From Oceanospirillaceae bacterium (GTDB lineage: Bacteria; Pseudomonadota; Gammaproteobacteria; Pseudomonadales; Balneatricaceae), in NCBI GenBank assembly GCA_029938085.1, contig JAPYOS010000007.1, positions 25,276 through 89,275 of the forward strand: a DNA stretch of 64,000 bases, written 5' to 3'. The notes beneath the pieces were generated by a model, which saw only the letters and a program-made list of their open reading frames with translations, did not search any database and had not been told where the DNA came from. A program made the position numbers and the translations under genes. Positions 37,756-47,208 of the stretch are shown one piece after another (the stretch's first letter is position 1; every line of letters starts with the position of its first letter).

Positions 37756-38690
37756 GAGGTTTTACTGCCCATGTCTTTAACCAGCTCACTGATACCTGCC
37801 ACCGAGCCAATCACACTACTGGCTTCTAAAGGAATCATCATTACTTTATTGTTATCGGATGCTGCTAGTTTACCTAAAGCATCTATATATTTCTGAGCTA
37901 TAAAATAATTAATGGCGCGGGAGTCACCATTTTGAATCGCTGCTGACACCACTTCTGTGGCTTTGCCTTCGGCTTCGGCTAAACGTTCACGGGCTTCAGC
38001 TTCACGCTTAGCCGCTTCTAACTGCCCTTCCGCTTTAAGAATTTCAGACTGCTTTTGACCTTCGGCCACCTTAATCGCTGCTTCTTTTTCGCCTTCGGCT
38101 TCTAGTATTTGAGCACGTTTTTCACGCTCTGCTTTCATTTGACGGGCCATGGCCGTCACCAAATCTTGTGGTGGTGCAATGTCTTTAATCTCGATACGCG
38201 TCACCTTCACACCCCAAGGATCAGTAGCGTCATCCACCTTAGATAACAAACTGCCATTAATGCGTTCGCGGTTAGACAACATTTCGTCCAACTCCATAGA
38301 ACCCAGCACCGCACGAATATTGGTCATCACCAAAGTTTGCATCGCTCTGTGCAAATCGTTGATTTCGTATGCGGCTTTGGCTGCATCTTGTATCTGAAAG
38401 AAACACACGGCATCGGTCATGACTTGAGCGTTGTCTGAAGAAATGATTTCTTGTGGGTCTACATCCAGCACTTGTTCCATCATATTTAGCTTTTGGCCAA
38501 CAGCATCGATGAAAGGCACCAACAAGTGTAAACCTGGGGTTAAGGTACGGGTATATTTACCAAACCGTTCAACGGTCCAGTTATGCCCTTGGGGCACCAT
38601 ACGAATACCTTTAAAGATCACCAATATGGCGGCCATGGTGAAAAACAGGGCCGTTAAACTTTGGCCTAGATCAGCGATTGTCATAAACAA
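37752..38690 (-). CDS. qmcA: SPFH/band 7 protein (QmcA-like)
   Basis: A 312-residue stomatin-type protein: an N-terminal membrane anchor ([21 protein letters not shown]), the SPFH domain (about 30-190, with [21 protein letters not shown]) and a long charged helix (about 190-250, rich in Glu/Ala/Lys) for oligomerisation. Members form ring-like inner-membrane scaffolds linked to FtsH proteolysis. Paired with the NfeD-like gene as in most bacteria. ATG 38684 is an alternative start. Confidence 0.92.
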   Translation of the reverse strand: MFMTIADLGQSLTALFFTMAAILVIFKGIRMVPQGHNWTVERFGKYTRTLTPGLHLLVPFIDAVGQKLNMMEQVLDVDPQEIISSDNAQVMTDAVCFFQIQDAAKAAYEINDLHRAMQTLVMTNIRAVLGSMELDEMLSNRERINGSLLSKVDDATDPWGVKVTRIEIKDIAPPQDLVTAMARQMKAEREKRAQILEAEGEKEAAIKVAEGQKQSEILKAEGQLEAAKREAEARERLAEAEGKATEVVSAAIQNGDSRAINYFIAQKYIDALGKLAASDNNKVMMIPLEASSVIGSVAGISELVKDMGSKTS

Positions 38691-38856
38691 ATCCTTGTGG
38701 ATAAATGTGAAAGGTTAAGCATAGCCCTAGTTTGGCAAAAAAGCATGAACTATCCCACCTGATTTATTGAGCTCACTGTTTCCTGAGTTAGGCGCCTGTG
38801 AGAGAATAGCTACAGCTTGTAGTTTTTCTACACCAGACCTTACACAAGGAATACCC

Positions 38857-39672
38857 ATGTCCAATAGCTTGTCGATTAGTGCTCACCAAAACGAACTCAC
38901 CGCTCACTATGCCAAAGGTGCTGCCGAAGCGTTAACCGCCCTAAGCCGTAAACGCTCACGGGTGCACTGCATTACCAGCACCGTGGCCCAAGACATTTCC
39001 TCAGACGTAATTTTAGCGGTGGGTGCAGGTTCATGCTTTACCTTAGGTGTGGAAGAAATTACCGAGTTAGTTGCCGTAACTAACTCCCTCGTGGTCAACA
39101 TTGGCACTTTGGACAACAACCGCAAAGCGGCTATACGCCCAGCGATTCAGGCCGCCAACGACTATTCAAAACCTTGGATTTTGGACCCCGTTTCGGTACA
39201 TGCATCTAAGAAGCGCTGTGCTTATGCGCTAGAGCTACTTCAATTTAGGCCTCAAGTTATCCGCGCCAATGCCATGGAAATCAAAGCACTGGCTGGCTCA
39301 TCTAGCCCCATGGCAGCCCAAGAGCTGGCTCTACAACAAGGGTGTGTGGTTGCACAAACAGGCGAAACGGATATTGTCACTAACGGTGTTAAAACCATCA
39401 TGATTGCTAATGGCCACGAAATGCAAACCCGCATTTCCGCCATGGGCTGTGCCACTACGGCATTTATGGCGTGTTTTATGGCCGTAGACCACGATGCCTT
39501 TGACGCTGCAGTGCAAGCACTGCTCACCATGGGTGTAGCAGCGGAACTAGCCGCCAATAAGAGTTTAGGCCCGGGCAGCATGCACATGAATCTGTTGGAT
39601 TCACTCTACGCCATTAACCAACAAACGCTTACTCGTTATGGCCATGTGTTAGAGCTGGAACGGTCTGAGTAG
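38857..39672 (+). CDS. thiM: Hydroxyethylthiazole kinase
   Basis: Thiamine salvage kinase of 271 residues that phosphorylates hydroxyethylthiazole. Motifs: VHCITSTVAQDISSDVILAVGA, VVNIGTLDNNRKAAI, PWILDPVSVHAS and the anion-hole/catalytic region AMGCATTAFMACF. The start at 38857 follows AAGGA. It stands alone: no thiD/thiE nearby, and no thiamine riboswitch was recognised upstream. A short hairpin with a T run precedes it at 38810-38827, of doubtful meaning. Confidence 0.9.
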   Translation: MSNSLSISAHQNELTAHYAKGAAEALTALSRKRSRVHCITSTVAQDISSDVILAVGAGSCFTLGVEEITELVAVTNSLVVNIGTLDNNRKAAIRPAIQAANDYSKPWILDPVSVHASKKRCAYALELLQFRPQVIRANAMEIKALAGSSSPMAAQELALQQGCVVAQTGETDIVTNGVKTIMIANGHEMQTRISAMGCATTAFMACFMAVDHDAFDAAVQALLTMGVAAELAANKSLGPGSMHMNLLDSLYAINQQTLTRYGHVLELERSE

Positions 39673-39708
39673 GAACCGTAGATAAATCCTACGTAGGTGC
39701 CTAAATAA

Positions 39709-40404
39709 TCAGCTCAGGTGAGCAAACGCACCCTTGAGGTTAGCCATTTGGGGACTCTGGGTAAAATCACAACCGGCCGCAATATGCCCGAGGTGATGGG
39801 CCATTTGTTGCTGCGCCTGTTGTTGATCCCCCGCACTTACCGCGGCTAGCAAAAGGCTATGCTCATCCCTAGCGCACGCATTACCGCCACCATGGCTATA
39901 CATGGTGATAATGAGGGAGGTTTGAGAGATTAACCCCCGCAACGCATGTACAAACGGCTGATTACCCGCCACTATGGCCAGCTGTAAGTGGAACTCACCA
40001 GAACGGCGTAATGCCGTGGCCATATCCCCTTGATCTATAGCGCTTTGCTCTAGGTCTATCATGTGTTGCAACTGCTCAACATCACCTACCGTACATCGCT
40101 CACAAGCCAAGTTAACCACGGCCAGCTCAATGGTGTGTCGAGCCAATAAAATCTGTTGTGCCAAATCAGGGCTTGGCGCCGCTACAAAAGCCCCTCTATT
40201 TTTATGAATTTCCACCACTTGTTCAAGCTGTAAGCGCTGAAGCGCCTGCCTAATCAGTGTTCGGCTTACCCCAAATAACACCGTAAGCTCTACTTCATTA
40301 AGCTTGGTACCCGGAGCAAGGCGCTGAGACAGGATACCGTCGAACAACTGCCGGTAAGCATCCATTGGCGCGTCGTGTTTCATCAATAATTCAGACATGA
40401 GCAT
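39709..40404 (-). CDS. GntR (FCD) family regulator of purine catabolism
   Basis: A 231-residue FCD-type GntR regulator: winged helix at 15-80 (LNEVELTVLFGVSRTLIRQALQRLQ) and an all-helical effector domain with metal-binding His positions (including GEFHLQLA). It is the last gene of the urate-degradation operon, with its start overlapping the uraH stop. A perfect palindrome TTGTATACAA-type site lies before the first gene of the operon and is the expected operator. The effector is probably allantoin, urate or a breakdown product, by inference. Confidence 0.88.
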   Translation of the reverse strand: MLMSELLMKHDAPMDAYRQLFDGILSQRLAPGTKLNEVELTVLFGVSRTLIRQALQRLQLEQVVEIHKNRGAFVAAPSPDLAQQILLARHTIELAVVNLACERCTVGDVEQLQHMIDLEQSAIDQGDMATALRRSGEFHLQLAIVAGNQPFVHALRGLISQTSLIITMYSHGGGNACARDEHSLLLAAVSAGDQQQAQQQMAHHLGHIAAGCDFTQSPQMANLKGAFAHLS

Positions 40405-40757
40405 TAACTACCACGGTAGGTGGAGTAGCTGTAGGGCGACACCAATAACGGCACGTGGTAGTGCTCCTTCGCTTCTGCAATGCCAAAACGCAACGTCACA
40501 TCGGATAAAAACGCCGGTGTAGGCTGGACTACGTTAGCTTGAGTGAAATAGGCGTCTACACCAAACTCAAGCTCGTATACGCCTACGCAGAACGACTCAT
40601 CTTGCAACAAGGGCCCATCACAGCGGCCGTCGCTGTTGGTCATTTGTTGGCTTAATAACTGCCGCTCACCATCAACGATGCGGTAAAGCGTTACAGACAT
40701 ATTGCTGCCCGGTACACCTTGGGCGGTGTCGAGTACATGTGTTGTTAAAAATCCCAT
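40404..40757 (-). CDS. uraH: 5-hydroxyisourate hydrolase
   Basis: A 117-residue transthyretin-like enzyme that opens 5-hydroxyisourate, the urate oxidase product. N-terminal THVLDTAQGVPGSNM and the family's C-terminal tetrapeptide YRGS are both present. It starts 21 bp after puuD and its stop overlaps the regulator's start. Confidence 0.95.
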   Translation of the reverse strand: MGFLTTHVLDTAQGVPGSNMSVTLYRIVDGERQLLSQQMTNSDGRCDGPLLQDESFCVGVYELEFGVDAYFTQANVVQPTPAFLSDVTLRFGIAEAKEHYHVPLLVSPYSYSTYRGS

Positions 40758-40778
40758 AATACTGCTCCTTTTTGGCGC

Positions 40779-41984
40779 TTATTGAGTGTTTGCGCCATCA
40801 GCAATCCAACGACCTAACTGGTCACGCTCATCTTGAGTCATGCCCGTGCTATTACCTAAGGGCATGATACGGCTCGCTACGGATTGTAAATAAATACGAT
40901 CTTTATAACGCTTGATCTCGTCAATGGAATCAAACATCAAGCCTGCTGGCGCGGTAGAAAACGCCGCATGGGAGGGCGTAGCCGAATGACAAGACGCACA
41001 ATGTGTGGCCACAATGTCATGGGCTTGTTGCGCGGTTACAGGCTCCACAACTGCTATTTCTTCACTAGATTTAGCGGCACTAGACCCCGGAACTTGTGGC
41101 ACGGTGACATAGGCCATCACCAATAAAGCTAACACTGCCGCGGGCAAGGCCCACAAAAACTGCTGGCTATTGTGACGAGTGTTAAAGTAATGGCGTACCG
41201 CCACACTCACGAGGGACAGCCCCAGCAAAATCACCCAGCTCCATTCATGCCCGTAAGTGCTTGGGAAATGGCTACTCACCATGATAAAGATCACCGGTAA
41301 CGTAAGGTAATTATTGTGCCGCGAACGTAACAAACCGTTTTTAGGTAAGGCTGGATCCGGTGCTGTGCCTGCCTCTATAGCGCCTACTAAGTTTCTCTGA
41401 GCAGGCATGATGATAAAGAATACGTTACCAACCATCATGGTACCGATCACTGCCCCTACATGTAGGTATGCAGCACGCCCAGTCATAAACTGGCTAAACC
41501 CCCATGCTACCAACACCAAGGACACCATTAAAGCAACGCCTAACAGCAACGGCTGATGACGTAACGCACTCTTACACAAGAAGTCATAAACGTACCAACC
41601 TATTATCAAACTACCCAAGCCAATGGCCACTCCTGCAGCAGGAGATACTGGCGAACCAGGCAAAATCAAATAGGTTGCTGCGTTAAGGTAATACACCACA
41701 CTGAGCAAAAGCACACCAGAAATCCACGAACTGTAGGCCTCCCACTTAAACCAGTGCAAATGTTTTGGCATTGTGGCTGGCGCTAACTTGTACTTTTGTA
41801 GGTGATAAATACCACCCCCATGAATAGCCCATAACTCACCGGCCAAATCTTGATTTTTTACTTGGCGGTCTAGGTTATTTTCTAACCAAACAAAATAGAA
41901 GGAAGCACCAATCCAGGCGATACCAACGATGACATGCACCCAACGGATGACTAAGTTCAACCATTCTAATAAATGAGCTTCCAT
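40779..41984 (-). CDS. puuD: Membrane urate hydroxylase with cytochrome c domain
   Basis: A 401-residue PuuD-type urate oxidase: about eight transmembrane helices (RWVHVIVGIAWIGASFYFVWLENNLD at the start, residues about 15-40) and a C-terminal c-type cytochrome with the heme motif CASCH near residue 330 and axial Met in SRIMPLG. It oxidises urate to 5-hydroxyisourate and passes electrons to the respiratory chain, replacing soluble uricase. It lies between allA and uraH. Confidence 0.94.
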   Translation of the reverse strand: MEAHLLEWLNLVIRWVHVIVGIAWIGASFYFVWLENNLDRQVKNQDLAGELWAIHGGGIYHLQKYKLAPATMPKHLHWFKWEAYSSWISGVLLLSVVYYLNAATYLILPGSPVSPAAGVAIGLGSLIIGWYVYDFLCKSALRHQPLLLGVALMVSLVLVAWGFSQFMTGRAAYLHVGAVIGTMMVGNVFFIIMPAQRNLVGAIEAGTAPDPALPKNGLLRSRHNNYLTLPVIFIMVSSHFPSTYGHEWSWVILLGLSLVSVAVRHYFNTRHNSQQFLWALPAAVLALLVMAYVTVPQVPGSSAAKSSEEIAVVEPVTAQQAHDIVATHCASCHSATPSHAAFSTAPAGLMFDSIDEIKRYKDRIYLQSVASRIMPLGNSTGMTQDERDQLGRWIADGANTQ

Positions 41985-41986
41985 AA

Positions 41987-42523
41987 CTATTCTCTGTTCG
42001 TGGTTAAATTATTGATCAAGTCTGTCACATCTAGCTGCGCACATTGGCCTTCACTAAACATCACTTCATTGAGATTATTGCCGTCTCCAGCGCGATCAAC
42101 CACCAAAAAGTCTTGTTGTGGCGCTAAAATCAACAACGGATGATGCCAAACACCAGTACCGTAGTTCACACCCTGTTTGCCGTTAGTCACAAAGGCCTTT
42201 AGATCGGCCAGTTGAGGCTCTGGCCCAGCCTTAGCAACCACCACCAAAAATGGCGTATCACTCAAGGGCATAAAGGCTTGGCTACCTAAGGGGTGGCGTT
42301 CCATCATGTTAATAGCAATTGGCGTAGGCCTGTTTTTGCTACTGAATATGCTAATAATGGCATCATCGTTAGCCTGGTATGTACTCACCGTGGCTAGCTT
42401 GTGGTGGCGCCAGGTAAACCCTTGGTTAATCCCAAACCCGTCACCGGCGTGCGCTTCGATGACGTCGCCAAAATCTGCAAAGGCTTGAGCGGTTAAGGCT
42501 TCTATAACAAGTGACTGAGCCAT
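41987..42523 (-). CDS. allA: Ureidoglycolate lyase
   Basis: A 178-residue cupin-fold enzyme splitting ureidoglycolate to glyoxylate and urea. Motifs: ADFGDVIEAHAGDGFGINQG near the start, MERHPLGSQAFMPL and GTGVWHHPLLIL. The start overlaps the allantoicase stop by one base, and the puuD start follows by 2 bp. Confidence 0.93.
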   Translation of the reverse strand: MAQSLVIEALTAQAFADFGDVIEAHAGDGFGINQGFTWRHHKLATVSTYQANDDAIISIFSSKNRPTPIAINMMERHPLGSQAFMPLSDTPFLVVVAKAGPEPQLADLKAFVTNGKQGVNYGTGVWHHPLLILAPQQDFLVVDRAGDGNNLNEVMFSEGQCAQLDVTDLINNLTTNRE

Positions 42524-43557
42524 TAGGATGTTTTACCTTGGGCCCCGACTTGACCTGAGAGCCGCCCCTTAATACGCAAGCGTGATACGCCGCCATCGGG
42601 GAATATATTCAACCGCACATGAGTCACAGGTCCAAGGTCAACCACTTCATTGGTGTAGCCGTGGATATGATCCTTGCTTAACTTTTGCGACGGTAAGAGC
42701 TCTGACCAGTACAAACTCTGGGCAGCCATTTGTTCATCACTGCCGCCCTCCACAAAGGCCGCTTGAATAGAACATGAGTCGGGGAAATTACCTTTAAAGT
42801 GAGCCGTGTCCACTTCAATTTCACTCACGGAACCTGCATGGCCCAAAGCAATAATCACCCAGTCGAAACCGGGAATACGGCGGCGAGCGGTTTCCCAACC
42901 ATCGCCCATGTTAATGCCACGTCCCGGAGCTAAAATATTGTCCATGGTGCCAAAGTGCTCGTCACTACATAACAAGGCTCGTCCGCCGTTACCCATAGCG
43001 GCAAGGTCTACCAAATCGTTGGCTTCCGCCGCCCAATCTTTAACCACTTCGCCATAAATGCGTAAACGTGCCACACCGCCGTCTGGGTACATGTGAAAGC
43101 GCACGTGGGTGAATACGTCGTTGCAGTTGATGGCTTGAATGTGGTGGCTGTCGCCCTGCAGGTTGAGTGCGGCTTGCACTTCCTGCCATTGAGTGTCGTC
43201 TGTTGGATCACCTTCGGCTATAAAGCAAGCTTCTAATGACACACTGGGCGCGTAATTACCGGTGAAGTAACTGGTATCAATGTTAAGACCACGAATACGG
43301 CCCGGCAAACCTAAACGCACGGTGCAATGGTCATGCCCTTGTTGACGCTTGCGGCGCGATTCCCAGCCGTCCATCCACTTACCGTTATCGTCATACACGC
43401 CTTCTTTCCACACAGGGTCATGGTTTTGTAACATACGATTCATGTCAGCAAAAAAGTCGTCTGTGCAGTGAATGGCTTCGGCACCTAAACGCGCGTCGGC
43501 CAAGTTGGTCATGCGCGCATAGGGGTTATGTGGGCGTTGTTCTGTGGTTTGGGTCAT
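42523..43557 (-). CDS. alc: Allantoicase
   Basis: A 344-residue enzyme that hydrolyses allantoate to ureidoglycolate and urea. Two internally homologous jelly-roll repeats are visible, each with a WE(S/T)xRRR- then [19 protein letters not shown] or [24 protein letters not shown] strand and a [23 protein letters not shown] ending. Full length and intact. It starts 21 bp after uraD. Confidence 0.94.
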   Translation of the reverse strand: MTQTTEQRPHNPYARMTNLADARLGAEAIHCTDDFFADMNRMLQNHDPVWKEGVYDDNGKWMDGWESRRKRQQGHDHCTVRLGLPGRIRGLNIDTSYFTGNYAPSVSLEACFIAEGDPTDDTQWQEVQAALNLQGDSHHIQAINCNDVFTHVRFHMYPDGGVARLRIYGEVVKDWAAEANDLVDLAAMGNGGRALLCSDEHFGTMDNILAPGRGINMGDGWETARRRIPGFDWVIIALGHAGSVSEIEVDTAHFKGNFPDSCSIQAAFVEGGSDEQMAAQSLYWSELLPSQKLSKDHIHGYTNEVVDLGPVTHVRLNIFPDGGVSRLRIKGRLSGQVGAQGKTS

Positions 43558-43578
43558 AAAAAATCCTAAATAAAACGG

Positions 43579-44094
43579 TTACATATCGGCCATGCGGAAG
43601 CTGGCGATTTTGTTAATTTCGGTCAGGGCTTGAGCAAATTCTGCTTCAGCGTCGTTATCTATACGGTGTTCAAAAGCGGCTAATATTTGATGCCGGTCAC
43701 TGCCCTTCACGGCTTTAATAAATGGGAAACCAAACTTGGTTTTATACGCCTCATTCAATTGTGTAAAGCGCTCAAATTCGTCGGCCGTACACTCACTAAT
43801 GCCTGCGCCAGCTTGCTCAGACGTAGACGCCACAGTAAGTTCACCACGAATAGCGGCTTTACCGGCTAAGTCTGGGTGGGCACAAATAAGAGCAAGCTGT
43901 TGCTCTTTGTGGGCGCCTAACATCACAGTTTGAAATGCAGCCAGAAGCTCAGCAGACTGATCTAAGCCTTTGGAAATGCCACCATCAAACACCCCTTCGG
44001 CCACCCAAGGCGAGTGTTCGTATAGGTCTTTAAAGTGCTCAACAAAGGCATTACGTGACATTTGGCTTGGCATACAGCTCGATAACTCTGCCAT
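43579..44094 (-). CDS. uraD: OHCU decarboxylase
   Basis: A 171-residue helical enzyme converting 2-oxo-4-hydroxy-4-carboxy-5-ureidoimidazoline to S-allantoin. Motifs: the catalytic-His stretch VEHFKDLYEHSPWVAEGVF and AHPDLAGKAA. Start 44094 (MAELSSCMPSQ) has GGAGGTGA upstream, lying within the end of puuE; a longer frame would overlap puuE by 90 bp. Confidence 0.94.
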   Translation of the reverse strand: MAELSSCMPSQMSRNAFVEHFKDLYEHSPWVAEGVFDGGISKGLDQSAELLAAFQTVMLGAHKEQQLALICAHPDLAGKAAIRGELTVASTSEQAGAGISECTADEFERFTQLNEAYKTKFGFPFIKAVKGSDRHQILAAFEHRIDNDAEAEFAQALTEINKIASFRMADM

Positions 44095-44095
44095 G

Positions 44096-45019
44096 TTATT
44101 CACCTCCATAAGGATGGTGCTGCTGCCAATGTCGAGCAATATCAATGCGGCGAGCACACCAAACATCATCAAACTGGCCAACATATTCTAAGAAACGCTG
44201 AATACCTTTAAGCCTTGCTGGGCGGCCCAACAAACGGCAATGCATACCAATAGACAACATTTTAGGAGACGTAGCGCCTTCTTCGTAAAGCACATCAAAG
44301 GCGTCTTTTAAATATTGAAAAAACTGTTCGCTAGTATGGAACCCTTGGGGCGTAGCAAAACGCATATCGTTGGTGTCCAAGGTATAGGGAATCACCAAGT
44401 GTGGGTCGCCCTTGCCATTTGAACCACGGCTCCAAAATGGCAGATCATCACTATAGTCATCAGAATCGTAAACAAAACCACCCTCTTGCATCACCAAATC
44501 ACGGGTATTAGGGCTATTACGACCTGTATACCAACCTAATGGTCGTTCGCCTGTGACTTGGGTCAGGATTTTAATGGCTTCAAGCATGTGCTCACGCTCA
44601 AGCTGTGGATCCATGTATTGGTAGTCGATCCAACGCAAACCGTGGCTACAGATTTCGTGGCCACGTACGTGCATTTCTTGCACCACTTGAGGGTGACGCT
44701 GAGCCGCCATGGCAATAGCAAAGATGGTGAGCGGAATATCGTGTTTTTTGAACAAATCCAAAATACGCCAAACACCAGCGCGGCTGCCGTATTCGTAAAT
44801 GGATTCTATACTGGGATGGCGCACACCCTGATAAGGTTGCACGCCAATAATTTCAGATAAAAATGCTTCAGACTCGCTGTCGCCATGTAACACACAACGC
44901 TCGCCGCCTTCTTCGTAATTAAGCACAAAAGACAAAGCCACACGAGCTTTGTTGGGCCATTCTACTTTAGGTGGCTGGCCATTATAGCCAATCAAATCTC
45001 TGGGATATGTTTCGGTCAT
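44096..45019 (-). CDS. puuE: Allantoinase (polysaccharide deacetylase-like)
   Basis: A 307-residue metal-dependent hydrolase of the PuuE type, which opens allantoin to allantoate and is unrelated to the cyclic-amidohydrolase allantoinase. Motifs: RVALSFVLNYEEGGE near the start, HGLRWIDYQ, and GWYTGRNSPNTRDLV. First gene of the operon; the 1-bp gap to uraD indicates coupling. Together with uraD, alc, allA, puuD and uraH it completes urate to glyoxylate plus two urea. Confidence 0.94.
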   Translation of the reverse strand: MTETYPRDLIGYNGQPPKVEWPNKARVALSFVLNYEEGGERCVLHGDSESEAFLSEIIGVQPYQGVRHPSIESIYEYGSRAGVWRILDLFKKHDIPLTIFAIAMAAQRHPQVVQEMHVRGHEICSHGLRWIDYQYMDPQLEREHMLEAIKILTQVTGERPLGWYTGRNSPNTRDLVMQEGGFVYDSDDYSDDLPFWSRGSNGKGDPHLVIPYTLDTNDMRFATPQGFHTSEQFFQYLKDAFDVLYEEGATSPKMLSIGMHCRLLGRPARLKGIQRFLEYVGQFDDVWCARRIDIARHWQQHHPYGGE

Positions 45020-45043
45020 GGTACCTTTTCTACATTGTACATA

Positions 45044-45059
45044 ATATTGTATACAATAT
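45044..45059. promoter_or_regulatory. Perfect palindrome, likely GntR operator of the urate operon
   Basis: ATATTGTATACAATAT is a perfect 16-bp palindrome 25 bp upstream of puuE. FCD-type GntR proteins typically bind xTTGTATACAAx-like palindromes, and the operon encodes such a regulator. A half-site-like ATTGTACA follows at 45034-45041, possibly a second contact. Confidence 0.68.
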
Positions 45060-45167
45060 AAGTGAATCCAAGGCAGAATGCCACCAATACTGCACTAGAC
45101 AACAAAACCCGCCACCATACTGATATAATGCTGCACACACTCTTTACCAACATTTGCCTGAGCAACT

Positions 45168-46472
45168 ATGTCATTTTCAAACCTTGGATTATGCGAACCC
45201 CTTCTACAAGCAATCGACGGTTTGGGCTATACGTCTCCTACGCCTATTCAACAACAAGCCATACCCGCCGTTATTGCCGGTAAAGACCTGATTGCCACCG
45301 CTCAAACGGGCACCGGTAAAACCGCGGCTTTTGTACTGCCAATATTAGAAAAGTTTAACCAAGACCGCACATTACGTGGCAAGCGTATACGTGCCCTTAT
45401 CCTCACCCCTACACGGGAATTAGCGGTACAGGTTGCTGCCAATGTTGCAGACTATGGTAAACACCTAAATCTAAGCTCTATGGCCGTATATGGCGGCGTT
45501 GATACCGAAGCACAAAAACAACGTTTAGTCGAAGGTATCGACATTCTGGTAGCCACACCGGGCCGACTATTAGACTTGGCCCACCAGCGGGCATTACATT
45601 TTGACGAACTAGAAGTGCTGGTATTAGACGAAGCCGACAGAATAGTCGACATGGGTTTTGGTAACGAAGTAAATAAGATCATTGACCGCTTACCCAAAAC
45701 ACGTCAAAACCTATTATTTTCTGCCACTATGAGCGACGATGTACGTGACCTTGCCGATGGTTTTTCTGGCACTAGCACTGGCAACCCAGCTGTAGAAATT
45801 ACCGTCTCACCAAAAACCACCACCGCGCCTAATATAGACCAGTGGCTAATCACCGTAGATAAAGACAGAAAATCTGCCCTACTGAGCCACCTCATCAACG
45901 ATCAACAATGGGACCAAGCCCTCATTTTTATCGAGAAAAAACACGGCGCTGCCAAGTTGGTAGATCAACTGGCAAAACGCGACATCAAAGCAGACGCTAT
46001 TCATGGTGACAAAAGCCAAGCCAGTCGAGAAAAGATTTTAGCTGATTTTAAATCTGGCAAACTCAAATACCTCGTCGCCACTGGCGTTGCCGCCCGAGGC
46101 ATAGACATTGGCGAACTTAGCCGCGTGGTAAATTACGACCTGCCATTCAAGCCAGAAGAATACATCCACCGCATTGGCCGCACAGGCCGTGCTGGAGCCT
46201 CGGGCGAAGCTATCTCGTTTGTGGCATGGGGCGACTTTAAAAATCTATGTACCATAGAAAGTCGCTTAAACCACATTATCAAGCGTAAAGAGATTGATGG
46301 TTTTCCAGTGCGCAAAATAGTGCCCGTTTCAATTTTGAATTATGTGCGTAAGAGTCAACCACCCCAGCCCAAAACCACGCACCGGACTAAAAGCAAACCC
46401 TCAAGCGATGCACCAGACAGGAATACAAACAATGGGCCTGCAACGCGACAGAACAAACATATTTGGGGTTAG
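45168..46472 (+). CDS. rhlE: DEAD-box RNA helicase (RhlE-like)
   Basis: A 434-residue ATP-dependent RNA helicase. Motifs: Q motif YTSPTPIQQQAIP, Walker A AQTGTGKT, LVLDEADR (DEAD), SAT in LLFSATMSDD, and HRIGRTGRAG. A short basic, Ser/Thr-rich tail follows the core. It acts in RNA remodelling such as ribosome assembly or decay. RhlE is the best match; SrmB or RhlB types are less likely. Confidence 0.92.
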   Translation: MSFSNLGLCEPLLQAIDGLGYTSPTPIQQQAIPAVIAGKDLIATAQTGTGKTAAFVLPILEKFNQDRTLRGKRIRALILTPTRELAVQVAANVADYGKHLNLSSMAVYGGVDTEAQKQRLVEGIDILVATPGRLLDLAHQRALHFDELEVLVLDEADRIVDMGFGNEVNKIIDRLPKTRQNLLFSATMSDDVRDLADGFSGTSTGNPAVEITVSPKTTTAPNIDQWLITVDKDRKSALLSHLINDQQWDQALIFIEKKHGAAKLVDQLAKRDIKADAIHGDKSQASREKILADFKSGKLKYLVATGVAARGIDIGELSRVVNYDLPFKPEEYIHRIGRTGRAGASGEAISFVAWGDFKNLCTIESRLNHIIKRKEIDGFPVRKIVPVSILNYVRKSQPPQPKTTHRTKSKPSSDAPDRNTNNGPATRQNKHIWG

Positions 46473-46535
46473 CTGCGACCCAAAGGCGCTTAACCTTCTT
46501 GTCAGCCGGTGATCTAAGCTATCGGCTGGCTATAA

Positions 46536-46796
46536 TCAATAATGATAACGGCAAGATATAACTGTAATATGGCTATCATTAACGGCATACACAAGGCGGT
46601 TGGATTCATCCACACGCCTAGACCATAAACCTGACAAATTCTCTTTTAACCGTTCTGGTTTTCCGACCCCCTCAAACGGAGAGCGCTTAGTGTCTGCAAT
46701 TAACTTATTAATTCGTTTAAGCGTTTTTTTATCTTGACCTTGCCAATAGACATAATCCCCCCAGGCTTCATCAGTCCACGCTAACAACCTAGTCAT
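46536..46796 (-). CDS. yoeB: YoeB family toxin
   Basis: An 86-residue RelE-superfamily endoribonuclease that cuts mRNA in the ribosome. The YoeB signature LSGLWSRRVDESNRLVYAV and the C-terminal SCRYHY with catalytic His/Tyr are present. The start overlaps the antitoxin stop by 8 bp. The gene appears complete. The pair lies next to attC-like sites, like an integron cassette. Confidence 0.93.
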   Translation of the reverse strand: MTRLLAWTDEAWGDYVYWQGQDKKTLKRINKLIADTKRSPFEGVGKPERLKENLSGLWSRRVDESNRLVYAVNDSHITVISCRYHY

Positions 46797-47043
46797 TCAA
46801 TATTTCCCGCTCAATCACTTGACCCGATTGAAATTGTTCAATAGAGCGAGTTAAATGAGCAGCGTTAGCAGGTGACTTTAATAGATGAACCGTCTCCATC
46901 AAACTGTTGTAATGGTCCATAGACATAACGACAGCATCTTCAGCATCTCTACGTGTAATTACCGTATAGTCAGCGTCGTTTACTACATGATCAAGTACAG
47001 ACTTAAGACCATTTCTTGCTTCAGTAAAAGATACAATTCTCAT
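46789..47043 (-). CDS. yefM: YefM family antitoxin
   Basis: An 84-residue Phd/YefM antitoxin: N-terminal DNA-binding part (MRIVSFTEARNGLKSVLDHVVNDAD, residues 1-25, then VITRRDAEDAVVMSMDHYNSLMET) and a disordered C-terminus (about 55-84) that wraps the toxin. Start 47043 with GGGGATG upstream was chosen over a longer frame to 47109. It should bind and repress its own promoter together with YoeB. Confidence 0.92.
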   Translation of the reverse strand: MRIVSFTEARNGLKSVLDHVVNDADYTVITRRDAEDAVVMSMDHYNSLMETVHLLKSPANAAHLTRSIEQFQSGQVIEREILND

Positions 47044-47149
47044 AGCATCCCCTTGTTTGAGTTGTACAGTTAATAAGACAAGTTTAGCGAAATAGAACGA
47101 CCTGTGCAATATTAGGTACAGGTCTAGCTGTAGCGTTGTTGATGGGCTT

Positions 47150-47204
47150 GTTCAACAATGAGATATATCGCGGCTTGCGCGCGACATATCCTTATTAGTT
47201 AGCC
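47150..47204 (-). repeat. attC-like recombination site
   Basis: On the reverse strand the site runs from GGCTAAC (47204-47198) to GTTGAAC (47156-47150), the inverse-core and core patterns. Between them an imperfect palindrome pairs GATATATCGCG with CGCGCGACATATC. It begins 4 bp after the toxin stop at 47209, exactly where an integron cassette's attC is expected. Confidence 0.6.
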
Positions 47205-47208
47205 GTAT

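Noticed and set aside
38691..38856. Thiamine (TPP) riboswitch upstream of thiM
   Set aside because: The conserved CTGAGA and ACCTGATC...ACCAGCG elements are not present in order. Only a short hairpin with a T run (38810-38827) is seen, too weak to call an attenuator.
46488..46537. Third attC-like site after yoeB
   Set aside because: An inner palindrome (CAGCCG/CGGCTG) and a GTTAAGC core on the reverse strand are present, but the inverse-core box is missing. Mentioned as possible only.
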